NCBI GenBank assembly: GCA_031273445.1
Contig: JAISRV010000356.1
Coordinates: 1-10,126, forward strand
Origin: Candidatus Adiutrix sp.
Lineage (GTDB): Bacteria > Desulfobacterota > Desulfarculia > Adiutricales > Adiutricaceae
Length of the DNA: 10,126 nt
Direction of reading: 5' to 3'
Made by a program: the position numbers and the translations under genes. Within the stretch, counting starts at the first letter, position 1. The number at the start of each line of letters is the position of its first letter. Below, piece after piece: positions 7,045 through 10,126 of the stretch. Under the pieces are notes generated by a model. The model was not told the DNA's origin, ran no database searches, and saw only the letters and a list, made by a program, of their open reading frames with translations.

Positions 7045-7772
7045 TGCGCCGGCTGCTCGACATAGCCCGTCCGGCCATCATTTTGCTGGCGCTGGCCGGT
7101 CTCTCGGCCTGCTCCGGCAAGGCGCCCGCCGGCAGCCAGACGCCGCCGGAGGATCAGCATGCCGAGAGCCCGGACAAGGTGGTCTGGAATTTGTACCCGC
7201 GCGGTCTGACCGTCAACCTGTCGGCCGGCGGCGAACTCAATCCTTACGGAGGCCAGTCCAACGCGGTCATGATCTGCCTGTATCAGTTGAACGGCGCGGC
7301 TTCCTTCGGCGCCCTGGCCGGCCTTCCGGAGGGCCTGTCCACTCTTCTGGGCTGCGGCAAATTCGATCCTTCGGCTATTTCAGCCAAACGTTTGTTTCTT
7401 CAGCCGGGGGGCAAAAGCAGCGAAGTTTTCGACCGCCTGGAAGGAGTCAGCGCGGTCGGCTTGGCCGTGGGCTACATGACCCCCAACCCGGGCGGCTCGA
7501 CCTGCCAGGCGGCTTTTCCCCTCCGCAAAACCATGGTCGGCCTCCCCTTTTTCAAGCACGCGGAATATACCCCCGAGCCTCTGGTTCTGGACGTCAGGCT
7601 CGGAGCGGAGGCCATGACCTGCCGTCCGCGGGCCCCCGGCGACTCTGATCCGTATCCGGCCCCGGCCGAACCGCCGCCGCCGGCCGAGGCGCGGAGTCCT
7701 AGAAGCGGCGAGACGCCGTCTCCGGAGCCATCGACCGAAACTTCCAACCCGAAAGGACCTCAGAGACCTTAA
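7044..7772 (+). CDS. tssJ: TssJ, T6SS outer-membrane lipoprotein (VasD/SciN family) with a proline-rich tail
   Basis: TssJ is anchored in the inner leaflet of the outer membrane and binds the periplasmic part of TssM. The 242-residue product starts with a lipoprotein signal peptide: R2/R3/R9, hydrophobic stretch 11-20, and lipobox L20-S21-A22-C23, giving mature C23. Serine at +2 favours outer-membrane sorting. The core from about residue 45 to 193 carries the TssJ signature: VVWNLYPRGLTVNLSAG, LNPYGGQSNAVMICLYQL (65-82), and AVGLAVGYM. From P195 to the end comes a 48-residue tail with 16 prolines, mixed with Glu, Ser, Thr and Arg. The family is usually about 150-190 residues, so this tail accounts for the extra length. 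The start ATG 7044 overlaps the clpV stop (TGATG). tssK follows after one base. Confidence 0.92.
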   Translation: MRRLLDIARPAIILLALAGLSACSGKAPAGSQTPPEDQHAESPDKVVWNLYPRGLTVNLSAGGELNPYGGQSNAVMICLYQLNGAASFGALAGLPEGLSTLLGCGKFDPSAISAKRLFLQPGGKSSEVFDRLEGVSAVGLAVGYMTPNPGGSTCQAAFPLRKTMVGLPFFKHAEYTPEPLVLDVRLGAEAMTCRPRAPGDSDPYPAPAEPPPPAEARSPRSGETPSPEPSTETSNPKGPQRP

Positions 7773-7773
7773 A

Positions 7774-9165
7774 ATGAGCCGTGAGTTGATATACTGGCGC
7801 CAGAGCCTGTTTCTGCAGCCTCAGCACTTCCAGCTGACGGATCGCCGCGCCGGCCTCATGTTTCGCGACGGCCTGCGGCTATGGGCCGATTATCCTTACG
7901 GACTGATCAAGATGAGCCTTTCGGCCGAAGCGCTGGCCGCCGGCATTTTTCAGCTTGACGAGCTCGAAATGCTGACCCCGGACGCCAGCGAACGCATCCG
8001 TCTGCCCCAAGCGGCGGTCTGCCCCGCCAGGGCTCTGCCCGACGGCCTTGGCCCTGACGAAGGGCTCATGGTTTATCTGGGGGTCAGAACCGTCAAAGCC
8101 GGCGAAGCGGCGGCCAGCCTGGCGGAAAACGACGATGAAGCCCGCACGGCCCGCAGCCGTTATCTGGCCCCGACCACTCCGGAACTGACGCCCGATCTTT
8201 ACGGCGACGGGCCTGAAGCTGAAATCCGCTTTCTCAAGGCGGTGATCAAGGTCATTTTTGAGCCGGAATTGCCAGATTACGGCGATTACGCCGCTCTGCC
8301 CGCGGCCAGAATAGTCAGGGACGACGGCGGTCTCTTCCGCCTGGACGACGGCTATTTCCCGCCGTGCTTGAATTTGTCGGCCTGCCCGCCCTGCCGCGAC
8401 CTGATTCGTTCCGTCCGCGACCGGCTGGCGGCCAAAGCCAGAAATCTGGAAATCGGCAAAGTTTCCTCCGGCGCCGGGCTGGAGGCTCTGACCATGCTGC
8501 TGACCCTTCAGACCCTGGCCGTGGCCGCCGCCCGGCTGGACAACGCCCTGGGCGCGCCTCAAACCACGACCCCGTGGGAGGCTTACGGCCTTTTGCGGGA
8601 AATCACGGCCGCTCTTTCCGTTTTTTCTCTGGACCTGGATTTCACCGGCGCCGACCGGAAGGATCAGCAGGCGCCGCCGGCCTATCGCCATCACGACGCG
8701 GCGCCGGGTTTTTTCAAGCTGCGCGAGAGGATTTTCCGCGTCATCGACTCTCTTTCCAGCGGGCCGCGCTATATGGCGCGCTTCGTCTGGCGCGAGCCCT
8801 ATTTTGTGGCCGAGTTGTCCGGCCATATGTTTGACGAAGGGCGCGAATTCTGGCTGATCATAAAAACGCCGAAAGGTCAGGAACGCGAAGCGACGGCCGA
8901 ATCGGCCTCCCGCTATCTGCGGCTGGCTTCCAGGGAAGGGCTGCCGGTGGTTCTGGCCCAAGCCGTGGGCGGCATCCCGGCGACCAGGGCGCCGCAGCCG
9001 CCCCCCCAACTGCCCAAAGGGCCGGACCTGATCTATTTCAGGATTCACCATGAAAGCCGGCTGTGGGATGAAGTGAGCAAAACCGGGACGCTCTGCGCTT
9101 ACTGGGACGAAGCGGGGCCCGAGGCTGAAATTCAACTGGCCGTGTTGACCGGCGGCGGATTATGA
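7774..9165 (+). CDS. tssK: TssK, T6SS baseplate-to-membrane-complex adaptor
   Basis: TssK is a trimeric, phage receptor-binding-protein-like adaptor. It connects the TssF/TssG wedge to TssL and TssM at the cytoplasmic face of the inner membrane. The product is 463 residues, about the family length. The N-terminal IYWRQSLFLQPQHFQLTDRR (residues 6-25) is the family signature. YPYGLIKMSL, LTLQTLAVAAARLDNAL and TPWEAYGLLREI mark the middle part. A proline-rich connector (APQPPPQLPKGP, 406-417) precedes the C-terminal DLIYFRIHHESRLWDEV receptor-type segment. ATG 7774 sits one base after the tssJ stop. AAAGGA lies 16 nt upstream, rather far, so coupling to tssJ translation probably matters. The TGA stop overlaps the tssL ATG (ATGA). 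Complete and intact. Confidence 0.95.
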   Translation: MSRELIYWRQSLFLQPQHFQLTDRRAGLMFRDGLRLWADYPYGLIKMSLSAEALAAGIFQLDELEMLTPDASERIRLPQAAVCPARALPDGLGPDEGLMVYLGVRTVKAGEAAASLAENDDEARTARSRYLAPTTPELTPDLYGDGPEAEIRFLKAVIKVIFEPELPDYGDYAALPAARIVRDDGGLFRLDDGYFPPCLNLSACPPCRDLIRSVRDRLAAKARNLEIGKVSSGAGLEALTMLLTLQTLAVAAARLDNALGAPQTTTPWEAYGLLREITAALSVFSLDLDFTGADRKDQQAPPAYRHHDAAPGFFKLRERIFRVIDSLSSGPRYMARFVWREPYFVAELSGHMFDEGREFWLIIKTPKGQEREATAESASRYLRLASREGLPVVLAQAVGGIPATRAPQPPPQLPKGPDLIYFRIHHESRLWDEVSKTGTLCAYWDEAGPEAEIQLAVLTGGGL

Positions 9166-9932
9166 TGTTCAAGAGCCGCAAATCCCGCCTGGATCAATAT
9201 CTGCCGGCCATGTTGCTGGCCCGGGAAATCAGGGCCGGCTACAGCGGCGAAATGAGCCCTGAAGAGCTGGACGAACGCCTGGCCGCCCTTTTGGCCGACC
9301 GCCCGGCCTCTGCGGCCAACGCGGAAACCGGCCCGGAAAAAGAAGCGCCCGTTCTTCATAATCACCACCGCGGCCCCATTTTGGACGACGCCTTTTTCGC
9401 GGCCTGCGCCTACATCGACGAGGCCCTCATGACTTCCGGCTGGCGCCTTAGAGACCAGTGGCCGCGGCGCGGGCTGGCGCGGCGTTATTTCGCCACGGCC
9501 CAGGCCGGAACGGAATTTTTCGAACGCCTGGCGCGCCTGTTGGATTGCGGCCGGCCGGACCCGGCCGCCGATATTCCCAGAGACCCCCATCATTACGACC
9601 CCTGGCGGGAAACGCTGGAAGTCTTCGCCGCGGCCCTGACGCTGGGTTTTACCGGCCGTTATTACGACTCAGAGGACTTGGAGCGTCTTGAAGCGGCTAA
9701 AGGCCAAACGGCCGAGGCCCTGGGATCGCTTGGCGACGACGAGGCCGGGAAGCTGCCGGATTTGACCTGTCTGGCCCCCAAAAAACCCGGCGGCCAAGCT
9801 AAAAGGCGCCTCTTGAGCTTTTTTTTGTACGCGCTGCCCCTATCGGCGACCGCGGCCTTGCTGTTGGCCCACCGGGCCATGCTTATCCGCTTCACTCTGG
9901 ACTGGGCCAAGGCTTTTGGGGCTCTGCCCTGA
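9162..9932 (+). CDS. tssL: TssL (DotU/IcmH-like), inner-membrane T6SS protein
   Basis: TssL is a tail-anchored inner-membrane protein whose cytoplasmic domain binds TssK and TssM. The product is 256 residues. The N-terminal DotU domain has PILDDAFFAACAYIDEALM (72-90), RRYFATAQAGTEFFERL (107-123), and VFAAALTLGFTGRY (154-167). A single membrane segment is predicted near residues 217-238 (LLSFFLYALPLSATAALLLA), leaving a short periplasmic tail. There is no OmpA-like peptidoglycan-binding domain, so peptidoglycan anchoring, if present, must come from another protein. The ATG at 9162 overlaps the tssK stop; a second ATG follows at once (9165), so the start could shift by one codon. An acidic, low-conservation stretch (46-65) follows the first helices. 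tssM follows after an 80-nt spacer. Confidence 0.93.
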   Translation: MMFKSRKSRLDQYLPAMLLAREIRAGYSGEMSPEELDERLAALLADRPASAANAETGPEKEAPVLHNHHRGPILDDAFFAACAYIDEALMTSGWRLRDQWPRRGLARRYFATAQAGTEFFERLARLLDCGRPDPAADIPRDPHHYDPWRETLEVFAAALTLGFTGRYYDSEDLERLEAAKGQTAEALGSLGDDEAGKLPDLTCLAPKKPGGQAKRRLLSFFLYALPLSATAALLLAHRAMLIRFTLDWAKAFGALP

Positions 9933-9980
9933 CCGGCCGCGGCAATTTTTATTTCGCCTTGGAGGCTGGCCGCGGCCGGT
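9932..9980. repeat. Perfect 12-bp inverted repeat in the tssL-tssM spacer
   Basis: ACCGGCCGCGGC (9932-9943) is exactly complementary to GCCGCGGCCGGT (9969-9980), with a 25-nt loop. Within the loop GCCT (9956-9959) can pair with AGGC (9963-9966), giving an inner stem. The structure begins at the last base of the tssL stop. It is followed by AAAACCGTCA, so there is no U-run and it is not a standard intrinsic terminator. It could attenuate or stabilise the message ahead of tssM, or it could be a protein-binding palindrome. Function is inferred only. Confidence 0.6.
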
Positions 9981-10012
9981 AAAACCGTCATTTTGAAACT
10001 TAAGATCGCCAT

Positions 10013-10126
10013 ATGAAGATAGTGACCGCCGTTTTAAAAATGCTTCTGCTTCTGGCCGTGGCCGCCCTTTTGGTTTTCGGCGGCATGGTGCTGGGTCTGG
10101 CCCGGGGCTGGCCCGACTGGGTCGCG
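10013..10126 (+). CDS. tssM: TssM (IcmF family), inner-membrane T6SS protein (N-terminal 38 residues, cut by window end)
   Basis: TssM spans the inner membrane, binds TssL and TssK in the cytoplasm and reaches TssJ through its long periplasmic domain. Only 38 codons are visible, open to the last base. They read a short basic start (MKIVTAVLK), a strongly hydrophobic stretch (LLLLAVAALLVFGGMVLGLA, residues 12-31), then RGWPDWVA. A first membrane segment followed by a GWP-W motif is typical of TssM N-termini. An in-frame stop at 10001 makes ATG 10013 the first usable start; a second ATG at 10040 would cut into the membrane segment. The ribosome binding site is poor (only AAGA at 10002-10005). 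The identity rests on this short match plus position directly after tssL. Confidence 0.85.
   Translation, partial: MKIVTAVLKMLLLLAVAALLVFGGMVLGLARGWPDWVA

Noticed and set aside
7034..7648. Alternative plus-strand frame (204 codons) overlapping tssJ
   Set aside because: The translation is Arg/Gly/Pro/Gln-rich without domain features. The tssJ frame has a lipobox and family motifs.
7879..9135. Long minus-strand open frame (418 codons) opposite tssK
   Set aside because: Same compositional shadow effect: low-complexity Gly/Arg/Gln-rich translation, no ribosome binding site or domain, lying entirely within tssK.
1..10126. CRISPR arrays, tRNA or rRNA genes, insertion sequences, attachment sites
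   Set aside because: The window is almost entirely coding. No spaced direct-repeat arrays, RNA gene motifs, transposase frames or terminal repeats were seen.

Overview
The window is an interior slice of a type VI secretion system (T6SS) operon. Every gene lies on the + strand. The order is tssC (3' part only), hcp/tssD, tssE, tssF, tssG, tssH/clpV, tssJ, tssK, tssL and the first 38 codons of tssM. The DNA is GC-rich with strong GCC/GGC/CTG codon preference, which explains the many long but meaningless antisense open frames. TssJ (an outer-membrane lipoprotein), TssL, TssM and ClpV together indicate a diderm Gram-negative with a canonical proteobacterial-type (T6SS-i) machine. The style resembles Desulfovibrio-like or other deltaproteobacterial (Desulfobacterota) clusters, but this is an impression and not a taxonomic assignment.

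Layout. Positions 2-628 are the C-terminal part of the large sheath subunit TssC. After a 32-nt gap with a good ribosome binding site comes hcp (661-1140), the inner-tube protein. A 94-nt spacer follows, holding a perfect 12-bp inverted repeat. Baseplate genes tssE, tssF and tssG run 1235-4387, then the sheath-recycling ATPase clpV (4384-7044), the lipoprotein tssJ (7044-7772), the baseplate-to-membrane adaptor tssK (7774-9165) and the inner-membrane tssL (9162-9932). An 80-nt spacer, again with a perfect 12-bp inverted repeat, precedes tssM (from 10013, cut by the window end). Only three spacers exceed 30 nt, and none reaches 300 nt.

How it works together (family knowledge). TssJ, TssL and TssM form the trans-envelope complex. 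TssK, TssF, TssG and TssE form the baseplate docked on it through TssK. Hcp rings polymerise as the inner tube inside the TssB/TssC sheath. ClpV disassembles the contracted sheath for reuse. tssE through tssL are packed with gaps of 4 nt or less, or with overlaps, implying one polycistronic message with translational coupling. hcp and tssM are set apart by spacers with stem-loops, which may tune their dosage.

I see no previously undescribed system here. The points most worth a second look are the proline-rich C-terminal tail on TssJ, four cysteines in Hcp, and the two intergenic stem-loops. No effector, immunity, VgrG, PAAR, TssA, TssB or regulatory (Fha, PpkA, PppA, TagF) gene lies in the window.
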